This document shows positions 40,735 through 41,112 of a DNA stretch of 41,112 nt, in pieces. A program made the translations under genes and the position numbers. The DNA lies in NCBI RefSeq assembly GCF_028750675.1, contig NZ_JAQQPZ010000010.1, positions 1,763 to 42,874 of the forward strand. Direction: 5' to 3'. Every line of letters begins with the position of its first letter. Positions within the stretch are counted from its first letter, which is position 1. The notes below the pieces were generated by a model. The model was given only the letters and a program-made list of their open reading frames with translations. It ran no database searches and was not told the DNA's origin. This DNA comes from Shewanella metallivivens. Its GTDB lineage: Bacteria; Pseudomonadota; Gammaproteobacteria; Enterobacterales; Shewanellaceae.

Positions 40735-41112
40735 CTAGCATTGCCCCTGCAACCTTGAATGTAATTGCTCAAGCCTTCCAATGGTCCCTACATCACACCA
40801 ATAACTACTAAAGTGTTCACCTTCAATACGTTGCTGTGCTATCGCTTGTTTAAGTAAAGGCCCTAACGCTTGCTTTCCTGCAGGCAAATCGTTAAATAAT
40901 CGCGGATGATAAATCCCCAATCCTGAAAAGGTAAACCTTTGCTCATCACTAAGACTTAACTTTGCCCGCGCGCTGATGGAAAAATCCCCTAAGGGGTGAT
41001 GTGGCGGATTATCAACCAACCACAAAAATGCATCGGCTTTATTTTGGGCAACCCGTTGATAAGCTGTACTCAACTCAGGTAAAAAATCGATAAAAATATC
41101 GCCATTAATGAC
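40735..41112 (-). CDS. murU: N-acetylmuramate 1-phosphate uridylyltransferase MurU (5' part outside the window)
   Basis: The open frame runs from the window edge to the stop at 40735, 125 residues of C-terminal protein. It opens VINGDIFIDFLPEL, the NGD metal-binding motif of sugar nucleotidyltransferases. It goes on with DNPPHHPLGDFSI, FSGLGIYHPRLF and the end YWCDVGTIGRLEQLHSRL, the pattern of MurU. MurU makes UDP-MurNAc from MurNAc-1-phosphate in peptidoglycan recycling. The start codon lies beyond 41112; a TTG at 41073 is not the true start because the NGD motif precedes it. Confidence 0.85.
   Translation of the reverse strand, partial: VINGDIFIDFLPELSTAYQRVAQNKADAFLWLVDNPPHHPLGDFSISARAKLSLSDEQRFTFSGLGIYHPRLFNDLPAGKQALGPLLKQAIAQQRIEGEHFSSYWCDVGTIGRLEQLHSRLQGQC

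Overview
The window reads as the chromosome of a marine gammaproteobacterium of the order Alteromonadales, most likely Shewanella. The basis is gene content and style: pentaheme NrfA with NnrS, the YbgA-photolyase pair, a TorF-family porin, DUF3634 and DUF3833 proteins, DjlA next to MurU, and AT-leaning DNA with many short U-tailed terminators. No rRNA, tRNA, CRISPR array or complete transposon was seen. Both ends cut a gene: an AraC-family regulator on the left and MurU on the right.

Bases 1-2713 are the accessory-looking part. They hold the AraC/GyrI-like regulator, a probable 5' remnant of a group II intron, an orphan small membrane protein, a short ORF, and an imperfect tandem duplication (about 1911-2680). 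Its copies carry perfect hairpins at matching positions whose stems differ while the ATGGAT centre is kept. Each copy also ends in a conserved coding-like tail.

Bases 2714-10164 carry a sulfurtransferase, a VanZ-like protein, and a divergent cluster for amine and beta-alanine breakdown: PuuC-type aldehyde dehydrogenase on one side; omega-amino-acid:pyruvate aminotransferase, (methyl)malonate-semialdehyde dehydrogenase, a cupin and a TorF-like porin on the other. A CRP-like site lies between them.

Bases 10575-17653 hold a DUF3634 protein and a tightly packed eight-gene minus-strand operon: NTF2-like, SDR, FAD oxidoreductase, DUF1365, Cfa methyltransferase, DUF2878, chalcone-isomerase-like, DUF3833 lipoprotein. 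This is a membrane-lipid modification set. Related genes in Rhodobacter are linked to the singlet-oxygen response and furan fatty acids. Upstream on the same strand come nrfA and nnrS (nitrite to ammonium, NO handling), then phrB and ybgA, then a DUF368/PopT undecaprenyl-phosphate flippase.

Bases 24312-31638 are ordinary housekeeping genes: a hotdog protein, an SPFH protein, DUF418 and DUF1294 membrane proteins, an FKBP and two divergent M24 peptidases. A 265-bp MITE with nested inverted repeats (28161-28425) sits just behind one peptidase. Bases 31725-32017 are a decayed small membrane-protein gene containing nine perfect GGTTAT repeats. The rest is a DUF1566 lipoprotein, an orphan solute-binding-like protein, a DEAD-box helicase behind a long structured leader, a periplasmic peroxiredoxin-like protein, PurT, a D-2-hydroxyacid dehydrogenase, DjlA and MurU.
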